Positions 41,377 to 50,363 are shown, counted from the first letter of the stretch. The stretch is DNA of 64,000 nucleotides from Marinilactibacillus sp042660675 (GCF_042660675.1 NZ_JBHSUL010000001.1:9320-73319), one strand, 5' to 3'. Translations and numbers: made by a program. Notes: generated from the sequence alone by a model not told the origin.

Positions 41377-42021
41377 TTAAATTATACTATTATTGTTGAC
41401 TGAAATCGTAATCGCTCTTTTAATCATAAATATTCCCATTCCTAAAATAACTAGCCCAATGATATATCCAGAAATGCCTATATAGAGGGAAATGTGGTGG
41501 TCAGCATTCGTAAATGACACTAACGTCAGTTGGGTCAAATGTATAGAAATCAGTGAAGAAGTCATATTGATGAACTTTAATGCCTCTGCCAGTAAGTCGC
41601 GCTCCATTCTAGCGGTCACGATTCCGGAAAAGGAAATGATCAACTCGAATACTGTAAACAATGCAACTACAACTCCTACAAGTTTGGGATAAGCAATCAT
41701 ATTGTAGTTTGGGTGGAACAGCCTTACACAGTAGATCGTAAAAATAAAACTAATCGCGATAATAGAATAGCCAATAATTTGATACACTTTCTCTGCATCT
41801 AAAGACTGCGGACTTTCGTCTTTATGGGTGTTGAAAACTAAGTATTTGGCTCTAACAATCATGATGTTATAAAAAGAATGGATAAAAAGAAAAATAGAGA
41901 AGCTGACAATACTAGTCAATATCTTAACAATGGCAAATACAGTATGAGTTAAAATTGAAAACTTTACCCATTTAAACGGATTACCTCTCTCAAGAATAAA
42001 GTCCGTACCTCTTTGAATCAT
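41377..42021 (-). CDS. Polytopic membrane protein, unknown
   Basis: This 214-residue protein has about five hydrophobic segments (near 25-50, 80-100, 115-135, 155-170 and 180-205) and a polar cytoplasmic loop around residues 60-75. No family is recognised. ATG 42021 follows AGGAGGGGTAGC; the upstream in-frame ATG at 42039 overlaps that ribosome site. It is monocistronic. Confidence 0.55.
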   Translation of the reverse strand: MIQRGTDFILERGNPFKWVKFSILTHTVFAIVKILTSIVSFSIFLFIHSFYNIMIVRAKYLVFNTHKDESPQSLDAEKVYQIIGYSIIAISFIFTIYCVRLFHPNYNMIAYPKLVGVVVALFTVFELIISFSGIVTARMERDLLAEALKFINMTSSLISIHLTQLTLVSFTNADHHISLYIGISGYIIGLVILGMGIFMIKRAITISVNNNSII

Positions 42022-42139
42022 GCTACCCCTCCTTTCCAATAAATGATCTCTAGCGTCAAAGCACCTTTTACTAGCATATCATAAAATTTGTACTAAGAAG
42101 AATAAAATTTGAATACACTGACCAACCTTAATCCATGAA

Positions 42140-42628
42140 TTATTTTTTGATCACCAAACACTGTGCTTGTTCAAAACCTTCATCCCAATCTAAGAAAGCA
42201 AGGTCGACTATCGATAATCGGTTTGCATTAACTGTTTTTACAACAGCTTCTTCATGATCATCTAACCAGATATCCCAGACTTCCAGTTCATCATTTGTTT
42301 TAAGTTGTTCCTTTAGATAAGTCACTAACTGTTCAGCTCTTTTTTCGGTGTACTGCCACTGAATACCTGTAAAGAAGCGTTTGTTTGAATATTCTTTGGC
42401 ATAATGAGCATATCCCTGGTCTTTGTACAAAACCAATTCATGAAAAGACTCTTCTGTAGGGTAATAAAGAATTGTCTTTTCGTTTCTATTAACAGACGGG
42501 CCTTTTAATAAATCTTTATCTACTTTCATTTTCCGTTTGATCATATCATTAATAGATAAATACTCTTCGTAAGGATTCTCTACTTCTGGTAGCGGCTTGT
42601 TACTGGCAATAAACTGATATGAACTCAT
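42140..42628 (-). CDS. Conserved-looking cytosolic protein, unknown
   Basis: This 162-residue soluble protein has acidic and aromatic composition and no signal or membrane segment. Recognisable stretches include VENPYEEYLSINDMIKRKMKVD and QWQYTEKRAEQLVTYLKEQL. I cannot assign a family. The start follows GGAGAAAACAG. It may belong to the uncharacterised group of short Firmicutes proteins found beside housekeeping genes. Confidence 0.55.
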   Translation of the reverse strand: MSSYQFIASNKPLPEVENPYEEYLSINDMIKRKMKVDKDLLKGPSVNRNEKTILYYPTEESFHELVLYKDQGYAHYAKEYSNKRFFTGIQWQYTEKRAEQLVTYLKEQLKTNDELEVWDIWLDDHEEAVVKTVNANRLSIVDLAFLDWDEGFEQAQCLVIKK

Positions 42629-42774
42629 CTGTTTTCTCCTAACCGATTCATTTTCACTACTATATTGTACTCACGTATACTTTGCAACTGACCTTCTTAT
42701 TGCATACAATAGAAGGAGTGGAAAATTTTAATGGTGGCACGGATATAGTCGTCACTAAAACCTGGAGTGAGTAT

Positions 42775-44409
42775 ATGAAACCTTTTTTTAAGTCAGTCTT
42801 TATTTTGAACATCGGCTCGTTTTTACTTAGTATCCTTTACCTAATTCTTCCTATGAACCCTATTCTTTCTAATGGCTTTGGGATTGTACTGATTGTGACC
42901 CTGATTAGCAATGTCATTGCTAGTACGATTGGAAGTCGTTACAAACCTTTGGATATTGCCTATCTACTATTATCCAGTATCGGCTTAGTTGCTGTGATGC
43001 TTTTGAATACAGTTGCTTCAATCTCTCCTACTAATGAATCGTCTAGAAGTTTAGTGTCGATTGGATTCCTTTTTCTGTTGATGATTCTAGGAATAATTAT
43101 CACGAGTAAACCGCAACTGTATTCTGTTCGTCCTGTTCACAGGCCTTACTCACTGAAAAATCAGTCCAAAAAGAAAACGAAGAGAGTTTTAAAATGGATT
43201 TTAGCTGTAATTATTGCACTATGCTTACTAGTCGGTACTTTTTTAGCATTTGTTATGGTGACAAACAGAGATGTAGGCTTACTACAAGTTGTCCTATCTC
43301 AATACAGTTTGTTTTACGGCTTCATTTTTCTTAGTCTGACGGGTTTATTGTTAAAAGTTTTAAGCATTAAAATACGTTCAATACCAGGATTACTTTTATC
43401 CTTTTTCGGCCTGTCTTTATTCGCTCTTTTCAGCTTGCCGTTGACGACGATTCAATCCGTGTTATACGAAGCGGAAGAATCTTACTCTGAAGCTTTTGGT
43501 GAGGAATGGAAAACGATTGGTGAAGATGATTCCTTATTTATGAGTAGCCCAATCTCGATTCCTGCCTACTTCTTTGGCACACCCTCAACAGAGTATAGTG
43601 TGACTGAAGATGTTTTATTTTATGAAGGAACAGAAGGCGTTGACGATGGACTAGAACTACGCTTTGATGTCTATACGCCCACAACAGATGCTACGCAACT
43701 TCCAGGAGAAGGATCTACTTTGATACGGATTCACGGTGGTGGCTGGAACACAGGTAGCAACGGATCCGAAAACTACGCTCAAGTGAATAAGTATTTCGCT
43801 GCACAGGGTTACGTGGTATTCGATGTTCAGTACGGCTTGAATAATCAAGATCAGTTTGTATCGTTCTCAAGCGTGCCTGACGAAGTTTCTGGTGCTTTCT
43901 CAATTGATGATATGGTTCGCCATCTAGGTATCTTCACGACTTTCTTGGCGGATCATCATGAAGAGTATGGAGCAAATATCGATTCTGTATTTTTTTCAGG
44001 TGGTTCAGCTGGTGGTCATTTGGCAAATGCTGTTGCACTCGGACTAGCTAGTGGTCAGTACACAGATCTGTTAGATGAGCGACTGACGGTTAATGGGATC
44101 ATCCCTATCTACCCTGCAAACGGACTAGCTGGATATCAGGATATTACTGGAGAAGATGAGCTCGTAGATCCTGCCTTGCTCGTGACGGAAGACAGCCCGC
44201 CTGCCTTAGTTTATCAAGGGCAGCATGATACAATCGTCGATCCTCAAGTATCAGAGAACTTTAGAGATATTTATCTGGAAAACAACAACTCAGAAATTGC
44301 CATTCTCCGCACACCTTACGGAGAACATGCTAGTGATTTGTACTACCCTGGCTTTTATAGTCAGACTCTGATTTATTATATGGAACGGTTTATGTATCAG
44401 TACAAGTAA
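42775..44409 (+). CDS. Membrane-anchored alpha/beta hydrolase (esterase/lipase family)
   Basis: The 544-residue protein has about six membrane segments in its first 230 residues, then an extracytoplasmic or cytosolic alpha/beta hydrolase domain. LIRIHGGGWNTGSNGS supplies the HGGG oxyanion hole, FFSGGSAGGHLANAVAL the nucleophile Ser in GGSAGG, and VYQGQHDTIVDP and YGEHASD the acid and His. This is the BD-FAE/HSL-like carboxylesterase pattern. ATG 42775 follows TGGAGTGAGTAT; the frame upstream to 42682 is probably not translated. The substrate is unknown. A terminator follows directly. Confidence 0.75.
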   Translation: MKPFFKSVFILNIGSFLLSILYLILPMNPILSNGFGIVLIVTLISNVIASTIGSRYKPLDIAYLLLSSIGLVAVMLLNTVASISPTNESSRSLVSIGFLFLLMILGIIITSKPQLYSVRPVHRPYSLKNQSKKKTKRVLKWILAVIIALCLLVGTFLAFVMVTNRDVGLLQVVLSQYSLFYGFIFLSLTGLLLKVLSIKIRSIPGLLLSFFGLSLFALFSLPLTTIQSVLYEAEESYSEAFGEEWKTIGEDDSLFMSSPISIPAYFFGTPSTEYSVTEDVLFYEGTEGVDDGLELRFDVYTPTTDATQLPGEGSTLIRIHGGGWNTGSNGSENYAQVNKYFAAQGYVVFDVQYGLNNQDQFVSFSSVPDEVSGAFSIDDMVRHLGIFTTFLADHHEEYGANIDSVFFSGGSAGGHLANAVALGLASGQYTDLLDERLTVNGIIPIYPANGLAGYQDITGEDELVDPALLVTEDSPPALVYQGQHDTIVDPQVSENFRDIYLENNNSEIAILRTPYGEHASDLYYPGFYSQTLIYYMERFMYQYK

Positions 44410-44417
44410 ATAGATAC

Positions 44418-44463
44418 AAATGAGCCCAAGTAGCATTTCACTGCTACTTGGGCTCATTTTTTA
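44418..44463 (+). terminator. Terminator after the membrane hydrolase gene
   Basis: A perfect 18-bp stem with a six-base loop is followed by T6. It marks the left border of the A+T-rich reverse-transcriptase island. Confidence 0.9.
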
Positions 44464-44526
44464 TAATAAGTAAAAGATGTAAGGTTAAACTTGCTCTAAT
44501 CATTAATTACTTTTTTCTAACTAGAA

Positions 44527-45933
44527 TTATGGATTAAAGTTTCTGAGTTTATATTGTGTTTTAATTATCTTTCTTTTAATATATTTTTGATGATTATCAA
44601 TTTGTTTTTTCATTAAATTTAATGTGTACGGTGAAATTTCGTCAAATACTTGCTGACTTCTGTAAGCATACGTTATAAAAGTTCCAAATTCTCTTTTTTT
44701 ATATTTATATTTTCTGTCAGTTCTCTCACCAAAAGCATGATACTTTTGATATAATTTTCTCTTATATGTTAACCTTGCTTTCTTTCCAATAAATCCTTTT
44801 CTTATAGATACTACTTCTCCTTTTTTAATTAATTTATAAGCAGATCTATAATATTTATATATACTTTTTTCTCGCATTTTAACTGTCTCACCATCAAACA
44901 CAAAACCTAAATAATCTAAAACAATTTTATTATCATCATTATCTATCAACTTGCCATTTAAATATTGAATTGTAACTGTTTTATTAGGATGTAGAATCAA
45001 TTTAGCTTCGTTTATCATGTTAGAAATTGATTTTTTTACATATTCTAAATTACTTTTATCTATATTAGGGAGGATAACAATAAAATCATCGGAATATCTT
45101 CTGTACAATCCTTTATACTGCGATACAATTTCAGTAATTTTTGTGTCAATCTCGGTCATATAAATATTTGAATAAATTGCACTAATTGCTGTACCCTGAG
45201 GAATCCCATGATCTTTAAAGTTTGTTTTAAGTACCTTTTCCTTTTTACCCTCATATAACTTTTCTTTCTTTTTGAAGTCTCTAAATTCCTTAAAACTATT
45301 AAAATAACTTCTTTTCTCTTTTTTTCTTAAAATCTTATCTTCGCCTACAATTGAATTTACATCTTCTTTATTTATGTAGGAATATTTAGTAAGGCTTTTA
45401 AATATTTTAAATTGATGAAGAGGCATTCTATCCTTGTATAATTTGTTAATCATATCTTTGAGATAATTATGATTTATTGTGCCAAAGAAATCACTATAAT
45501 CTCCTATGTATATTAAACAATTATCGTGAGATTTAATATAGTTTATGATTTCTGCTGAATGGTGTATATTACTTTTACCATTCGCACTTTTTCTATAAGC
45601 TATTACTGAGTCGTCAACAGCTGAATTTTTTATAGATGAATTATACAAATCGTTTATTTCTATCCCATAATGTTTATAGATAAAATTATCTACATGTGAA
45701 GCATACATTATTGGTCTAATTTTTTCTTTAACAGGTACTATCTTTACATTTCTAATCTTATTTTCTTCAGCACTGTTATTATATTTTTCATAAATTAACT
45801 CGTTATACAATAAAGGTAGAAAACTATGCTTTGGATTTTTTTCAAAATCTATTACATATTTTTCTACCTTTTTATTGTATGCAGTAATATTATCAAAGTG
45901 CAGATATCTTTTAGAAGGATATTTAGGTTCCAT
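44527..45933 (-). CDS. Stand-alone bacterial reverse transcriptase, candidate antiphage (DRT/UG-like)
   Basis: The 468-residue protein has the ordered RT motifs: IRPIMYASHVDNFIYKHYG (RT2-like region near 72-90), motif A YIGDYSDFFGTINH with catalytic Asp145, motif B HGIPQGTAISAIYSNIYM near 243-257, motif C RRYSDDFIVIL with YSDD at 280-283, motif D HPNKTVTIQYL and motif E LDYLGFVFDG. A Lys-rich insert lies at about 205-240 before motif B, and the C-terminal third is strongly basic, as in RNA-binding thumb regions. There is no maturase, Cas1 or other partner domain. It is not flanked by group II intron or DGR features, so an Unknown-Group/DRT or retron-like defence RT is most likely; the subtype cannot be named by eye. 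ATG 45933 follows GAAAGGTG. The gene is visibly richer in A+T than its neighbours. Confidence 0.85.
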   Translation of the reverse strand: MEPKYPSKRYLHFDNITAYNKKVEKYVIDFEKNPKHSFLPLLYNELIYEKYNNSAEENKIRNVKIVPVKEKIRPIMYASHVDNFIYKHYGIEINDLYNSSIKNSAVDDSVIAYRKSANGKSNIHHSAEIINYIKSHDNCLIYIGDYSDFFGTINHNYLKDMINKLYKDRMPLHQFKIFKSLTKYSYINKEDVNSIVGEDKILRKKEKRSYFNSFKEFRDFKKKEKLYEGKKEKVLKTNFKDHGIPQGTAISAIYSNIYMTEIDTKITEIVSQYKGLYRRYSDDFIVILPNIDKSNLEYVKKSISNMINEAKLILHPNKTVTIQYLNGKLIDNDDNKIVLDYLGFVFDGETVKMREKSIYKYYRSAYKLIKKGEVVSIRKGFIGKKARLTYKRKLYQKYHAFGERTDRKYKYKKREFGTFITYAYRSQQVFDEISPYTLNLMKKQIDNHQKYIKRKIIKTQYKLRNFNP

Positions 45934-45942
45934 AAGCGGCAC

Positions 45943-46315
45943 CTTTCTTATTTCTATTTATTGGAGCAATCACGGATATAGCCCTAGCTACTAATAAATC
46001 CGTGTTGCACTCTGTCCAAGTTTGATCTTGAACCTACTATACTACTCATTGTAGCATGGCTAGGGTGAGCATTAAGCTCACAATACAATTATTGTATAAT
46101 ATAATTAAGTCAGTATTCCAAACACATTCAGATTGGAGATATCATGACATGACCAGTACAATTCATATTCTAACAATATTAAGTATGCTTCTAATATTCT
46201 TAAGCTTAAGATTATTAGAAGTTTACGTCGAAAGATTCACGAATTCAAAGGTTATACCATTTGACTTCAATATACATATTCCCTAACATTCAATATTATC
46301 TATTAATGTTAGCGT
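45943..46315 (-). ncRNA. Candidate structured RNA upstream of the reverse transcriptase
   Basis: Between a strong minus-strand promoter (46320-46348) and the RT start lie about 370 bases with no convincing minus-strand ORF but many pairings. Near the 5' end is an 8-bp hairpin (46305-46312 region with 46284-46291). A 16-bp palindrome with one mismatch spans 46189-46220, ATACAAT/ATTGTAT lies near 46084-46098 and TGAGC/GCTCA at 46066-46080. A long-range CCCTAGC/GCTAGGG pair joins about 46064-46058 with 45988-45982. GTTCAAG/CTTGGAC surrounds 46021, and CACGGAT/ATCCGTG spans 46003-45970. DRT2, DRT9 and related systems carry a structured template RNA exactly here. The RNA's ends and role are inference. 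Confidence 0.5.
46149..46286 (+). CDS. Possible 45-residue single-pass membrane protein divergent from the RT
   Basis: The ORF opens MTSTIHILTILSMLLIFLSL, one hydrophobic helix, followed by a charged, aromatic tail ending FNIHIP. GGAG lies ten bases upstream of ATG 46149, and a perfect TATAAT sits at 46095-46100, though with no good -35. The 8-bp hairpin after the stop could end its transcript. The same DNA also reads as part of the proposed RT-associated RNA on the other strand, so this ORF may be incidental. If real, its size and layout resemble small membrane toxins or effectors. Confidence 0.35.
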   Translation: MTSTIHILTILSMLLIFLSLRLLEVYVERFTNSKVIPFDFNIHIP

Positions 46316-46318
46316 TTT
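46282..46318. terminator. 8-bp hairpin at the right end of the RT upstream region
   Basis: CTAACATT and AATGTTAG pair around a 14-base loop and are followed on the plus strand by CGTTTTAATTTT. It could terminate the small divergent ORF, or form the 5' hairpin of the minus-strand RNA that starts near 46313. Confidence 0.45.
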
Positions 46319-46319
46319 A

Positions 46320-46348
46320 ATTTTATCATTAAGTTACATTAAAGTCAA
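46320..46348 (-). promoter_or_regulatory. Promoter reading towards the reverse transcriptase
   Basis: On the minus strand, TTGACT (46348-46343), a 17-base spacer and TAAAAT (46325-46320) predict a start near 46313, about 380 bases ahead of the RT start. The long untranslated distance is what suggests a functional RNA. A second weaker candidate, TTGGAA with a 17-base spacer and TATACA, lies near 46122-46094. Confidence 0.6.
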
Positions 46349-46592
46349 TTAAATTTATTTATTATAAATTAATTGTTTTTTATTAAGGCCGTCCAATTTC
46401 AAAAATTTTTTTTTCATTAATAACACTTAAAAAACGAATTTTCATAGGAAAATCTTGAACCACTTAAAAGAATTAATGATTAACTCTTATATTATAATGA
46501 TTATATCATTTACATTGATATAGGTTTCCCATACTTTTTTCATTGTTTATTGGACCTTTTTTTAAATACGGAGTTTCCTTCATAAAATGTAT

Positions 46593-48050
46593 TTAATCAA
46601 TAACCCGTACTTCCCCAGTCGAATAGTCATACACTCTTGGTCTTCCTGAGAAGCCGCTAGATTGGAAGAGGACGCCTTGTTCTGTTGTGGCAAAGTCTGT
46701 GACGTTGGTTGTGGTAAAGAGTTTTTCTCTTTCTTTTCCTTCATGATCGGTCAGGTAGACACCGTTTTGGGTATTGGTCAGGTCAGACTGGTAAATGGAG
46801 TAAAAGATGCCTTGATCTGTGATGGTGTAGTTTCGAACGTTTTCGTAAAGAATCTGTTCTGTTTTCCCTGAGCCATCTACTTTGCTGCGGTAGAGTTTGC
46901 TGCCGGGATCCAGATAATAGTAATAGCCTTCCCACTCTAGTAGCTTGAAGGTATCTTCGTTTAGTAGTCGCGTTTGTTCGCTGCCATCTAGACTGAGTCT
47001 ATCCGTTCTCAGCGCCTGATTTTCTTCATAACTGACCAAGATTTTGTCTTCATAGACACTGAATTTGCTGACATATTCATTTAACAATCTTTCTATCTGT
47101 CCACCGTTTAGATCCATTCTATATAGGTTGCTGTTGTCTTCGTAACTGGTAAAGTAGATCCAGTCATCTTTGATTTGGACTTCTGTCAGAACTTCCATAT
47201 CATAAATTGTTTCCGTTTCTCCACCATTAATTGGTACCCGTTTCAATTCATCGTAGTTTGTGAAATACAGATAATCGCCTACGACATTCAGATTCATTCG
47301 GGTAGCCCCTTGGGAATCTAGTAAAACTTCTCTTTCTTCAAAGTTTTTGTTGGTTTTAATGATTTCATTGTTTTCAATATAAAAGACAAAATCCTCGTTT
47401 TCAGCTCCGAAACCGCTGCCTAAGATATTTTCAGCGGAATTGCCCATGAAGCCTTCTTCTGGTACTTCTATCTGAACTTCTTCGCTGGCAAAGGCGTTGT
47501 GATAGAAAATTTTCATTTCCCGCCACAATCCTCCATCCAATAGTATTGGTAGTGAAATCGCAAAGACCGATAGAATGATTCCTGGAACTGTCCAGTTTTT
47601 CTTTTTCTCAATCTTCTTGTCTCCACGTATTTCTTGGAGAAAGACATTTAAGTATTGAAGTGGACCTTGAATACTTACACGACCGTCTGCATACTGAACC
47701 GTTACTTTGTCGTTCAATAGTAGGTTAAACGGGAAGTCGAATGTGGGTCTTATAACCATACTGTCCATTGTTCTATCGAGAATTTCCCAGTTTTCGGTGG
47801 TCATCAATCTCTCGATTCCCTCAAAGGTTGGTAAGGGTTCGTTTAATGATCGGTGTTCGTATTTTTCAATCATCCATTTGACGACACCAGTCCATGCAAG
47901 GAATACAGTGAGCCAATATAAGGTTAGTTCTACATTGAATAACACTTGGTAAAATACGTAGATCAATAAAAATCCTGGTAAGATTAGAAAAAGCGTACTT
48001 CTTAGTGCAATATCGATCCAATTCCAGTATTGGCTTTTTGTTTTTTTCAT
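46593..48050 (-). CDS. Membrane-anchored DUF5050 beta-propeller protein (copy 1)
   Basis: The 485-residue protein has two N-terminal membrane helices (near 15-60) and a third near residue 160. An extracytoplasmic region of about 290 residues follows, built of repeats such as DYLYFTNYDELKRVPINGG, DDWIYFTSYEDNSNLYRMDLNGGQ and EGYYYYLDPGSKLYRSKVDGSG. This YFT...LYRMxLDG periodicity is typical of DUF5050/beta-propeller domains. Function unknown; surface sensing or scaffolding is possible. Start follows GAAAGGAGCATCAAAAG, 34 bases after the paralogue upstream ends, so the two are an operon. Confidence 0.75.
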   Translation of the reverse strand: MKKTKSQYWNWIDIALRSTLFLILPGFLLIYVFYQVLFNVELTLYWLTVFLAWTGVVKWMIEKYEHRSLNEPLPTFEGIERLMTTENWEILDRTMDSMVIRPTFDFPFNLLLNDKVTVQYADGRVSIQGPLQYLNVFLQEIRGDKKIEKKKNWTVPGIILSVFAISLPILLDGGLWREMKIFYHNAFASEEVQIEVPEEGFMGNSAENILGSGFGAENEDFVFYIENNEIIKTNKNFEEREVLLDSQGATRMNLNVVGDYLYFTNYDELKRVPINGGETETIYDMEVLTEVQIKDDWIYFTSYEDNSNLYRMDLNGGQIERLLNEYVSKFSVYEDKILVSYEENQALRTDRLSLDGSEQTRLLNEDTFKLLEWEGYYYYLDPGSKLYRSKVDGSGKTEQILYENVRNYTITDQGIFYSIYQSDLTNTQNGVYLTDHEGKEREKLFTTTNVTDFATTEQGVLFQSSGFSGRPRVYDYSTGEVRVID

Positions 48051-48084
48051 CTTTTGATGCTCCTTTCACTATTTGCCCGAAGAT

Positions 48085-49542
48085 TTATGCTTCTATATCT
48101 GTGATCTCTCCTGTTTTGGGGTCTAGTTTTCTGATAGTCGGTTCATCGTTCATGTTGTTGATTCGAAAGATCACGGCGTCTCCCACTTTATTCAGTCCAT
48201 CGATCAAGTTAGATTTCACATTGAGTTTTTCTTCGTTTTGTCCGTCTAGGTCGATTCTATACATTCCTGATTGATAAGCTCGGTCAAGTCCGTAATAGAT
48301 TCCATTTTCAGTGATGGTAAAGCTTGAAATCAAGGCATTCGTGACTACTTCTGGTTCTGCTGGCTCCGAGATTTTTCTTCGAATCAGTTTTGAATTATCG
48401 TTCGTATAATAATAGTAACCATCCCATTCGATTAGACCAGAATTGTTTCCTTGAAATAAAACGGTTCGAGATTGATCGTTCAAGTCTATCCTTTCAACTG
48501 TCTGGCGGTAATCATATTCATCTGCTCCATGACTGAACAGCATATGATCATCGTACAAGGTGAATTCTGTAGCGTACACATCTAGGTACCGTTCAAGATT
48601 TTTCCCATTTAGATTCATTCGGTAAATATTTGAATGAGCATTCATACTAATAAAGTAAATCCAGATCCCTTGAATCTGCATGTTATATGGACAATCTATA
48701 TCGAAAATCGTTTCTTTGTCTGTTCCATCAAACTGAATTCTTTTGATAGATTCACCATCTACGTAATACAACCAGTCCCCAACAATATTCAAGTCCCTAT
48801 TATCAAAATAGTTGTCTACTTCTGTCAGGTATTCCTTGTTCTGAAAGTCTTTATCTGTTCTAACGATCTGGTTGTCATTTTCCACGTAAAAGATGTAGGA
48901 CTCGCTCTCTACGGCGATGCCCGAATTTTTGATATTCTCTACCAGATTACCCTGTGTACGTTCATCAACGCCTTCGACTGGTTCTTGAGTCGTTGCGAAG
49001 ACATTGTGATAAAGGACCTTGCTTTCCCAGAGGATCCCCGAATCTAGAAACAGGGGTAAAAATAAGACGAATCCTGAGGCTAGGATTTTAAACCTTGACC
49101 ATTTTCTGGACCAGACTGTTTGATCTCCTTTAAAATGCTCGCTTAATAAGCTGATGTAGTGGTTAGGTCCTTCGATGATGGCTCTTTTATATGTATTGTG
49201 AATCGTGATTTGGTCCGGCACGACAAGACTGAACGGATAATCAAAGCTCGGTCTAATTAAGAGCTGGTCGCGGCGTCGATCCAGAAGCTCCCATTTCCCT
49301 TCTTGAATAACGTCCTCTAGTTCTCTTATATTTTCCAGCGGTATTTCAATATTATTTTGTTTGTATTTGTCAGTCATCCAGTTTGAAAATAAAAATAGAG
49401 ATGCAGCCAATTCAAAGGTAAAGATATTGAGTTCCGTTTTAAATACAAGTCCGTAAAGTACATAGATCAATGCCGTTACTGGTATAAATATAAACACGAT
49501 TCCCCTGATCGCGATATTTAACTCATTTTTAAGTTTCTCCAC
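48085..49542 (-). CDS. Membrane-anchored DUF5050 beta-propeller protein (copy 2)
   Basis: This protein has 485 residues, the same length as its downstream paralogue. It has N-terminal membrane helices (near 10-55), another helix near 150-170, then repeats such as DWLYYVDGESIKRIQFDGTD, GIWIYFISMNAHSNIYRMNLNGKN and DGYYYYTNDNSKLIRRKISEPA. The two copies align over their whole length at roughly 35-40 percent by eye, so this is an old tandem duplication. GTG is the start, after GGGGGAGAAAGT. The domain plan (membrane base, cytoplasmic segment, outer propeller) suggests a paired or heteromeric surface complex. Confidence 0.75.
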   Translation of the reverse strand: MEKLKNELNIAIRGIVFIFIPVTALIYVLYGLVFKTELNIFTFELAASLFLFSNWMTDKYKQNNIEIPLENIRELEDVIQEGKWELLDRRRDQLLIRPSFDYPFSLVVPDQITIHNTYKRAIIEGPNHYISLLSEHFKGDQTVWSRKWSRFKILASGFVLFLPLFLDSGILWESKVLYHNVFATTQEPVEGVDERTQGNLVENIKNSGIAVESESYIFYVENDNQIVRTDKDFQNKEYLTEVDNYFDNRDLNIVGDWLYYVDGESIKRIQFDGTDKETIFDIDCPYNMQIQGIWIYFISMNAHSNIYRMNLNGKNLERYLDVYATEFTLYDDHMLFSHGADEYDYRQTVERIDLNDQSRTVLFQGNNSGLIEWDGYYYYTNDNSKLIRRKISEPAEPEVVTNALISSFTITENGIYYGLDRAYQSGMYRIDLDGQNEEKLNVKSNLIDGLNKVGDAVIFRINNMNDEPTIRKLDPKTGEITDIEA

Positions 49543-49689
49543 ACTTTCTCCCCCTATAGTAAAAGCTGAAAAAAATAGTACGATTTTATCTTTTCTCTAT
49601 TCTATCAAAAAAGCTTACTGTTACGTAACCGCTTTTTGTTTGAAATGTGAACAGAATCGTACTGTTTGTTTCATCTATAAAATCAGAAA

Positions 49690-49735
49690 GAACCCGAAGC
49701 TTTCACACAGATGTTGTGAAGTCTTCGAGTTCTAT
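49690..49735 (-). terminator. Probable terminator for the small glycine-zipper gene
   Basis: A long imperfect stem (GAAC.CGAAG...TTCACA with TGTGAA...CTTCG.GTTC) is followed on the minus strand by TTTCTGATTTT. Confidence 0.5.
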
Positions 49736-49761
49736 TACAATACTTTTACTTTAAACCTGTT

Positions 49762-49962
49762 CTATTTGTGTTTATTGATATCTTCTTTAACTTTCAAGAA
49801 ATAAATCAACGTTCCAATTGCATATCCTAGTCCGCCGCCGATAAATGTACCGAGTAACATTCGACCAAAAAGAAGTCCAAGGATTGTTCCACTAATCGCA
49901 CCTACGACCGTCGCCACTAGCATCACTATATTGGTGTACCCGTTATCTCTTGTAGGCATCAT
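49762..49962 (-). CDS. Small glycine-zipper membrane protein
   Basis: This 66-residue protein has two closely spaced hydrophobic helices rich in Gly (VMLVATVVGAISGTILGLLFG and LLGTFIGGGLGYAIGTLIYFL), with GxxxG-type spacing, and a Lys-rich tail. ATG 49962 lies ten bases after AAGGAG; the in-frame TTG at 49968 is only four bases away from it. No family is recognised with confidence. Confidence 0.6.
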   Translation of the reverse strand: MMPTRDNGYTNIVMLVATVVGAISGTILGLLFGRMLLGTFIGGGLGYAIGTLIYFLKVKEDINKHK

Positions 49963-50153
49963 GTTCAAGTCGCTCCTTCTCTAACCTAGATTTAAATAGT
50001 GTAGTTTTGGTTATTATAACACCTATAAATCAAATACAAAAACCGTTATCAATTGATATGAGTATTGGTTTGCTCTATGCTTTTATTAGAGAATAAAAGT
50101 ACCTCGATAAATTCTCGTGAATAATGTACTTCGAAATAGGAGGTGTAAAACTT

Positions 50154-50327
50154 ATGGATTTTATAGATTATTTTAGTTTGCTTTCATTGATACCTTTATT
50201 CGTTATGCCGCTCATTGTAATTTATTTCGGCGTTATGATTTACAAGATTTCAAAATCACTGGATCGAATTGCAAATTCAGTGGAAAGCAAAGAACACCGT
50301 ACATATTCCGATAGTGAACAGTCATAA
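50154..50327 (+). CDS. 57-residue single-pass membrane protein
   Basis: A single helix (LLSLIPLFVMPLIVIYFGVMIYKI) near residues 8-31 is followed by a polar tail (SLDRIANSVESKEHRTYSDSEQS). ATG 50154 has AGGAGG ten bases upstream, so the longer frame to 50124 is rejected. A terminator follows. Function unknown. Confidence 0.65.
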   Translation: MDFIDYFSLLSLIPLFVMPLIVIYFGVMIYKISKSLDRIANSVESKEHRTYSDSEQS

Positions 50328-50363
50328 AAGCAAGAGATACCTAGTCGGTGTCTCTTGCTTTTT
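50328..50363 (+). terminator. Terminator after the 57-residue protein gene
   Basis: A 10-bp AAGCAAGAGA/TCTCTTGCTT stem is followed by TTTT. Confidence 0.8.

Noticed and set aside
45984..46088. Stop-free stretch of 34 codons in the RT-upstream RNA sense, as a possible repeat-encoded (neo-like) ORF
   Set aside because: A stretch this short is expected by chance; the template boundaries are unknown, so an endless ORF across a junction cannot be tested by eye.
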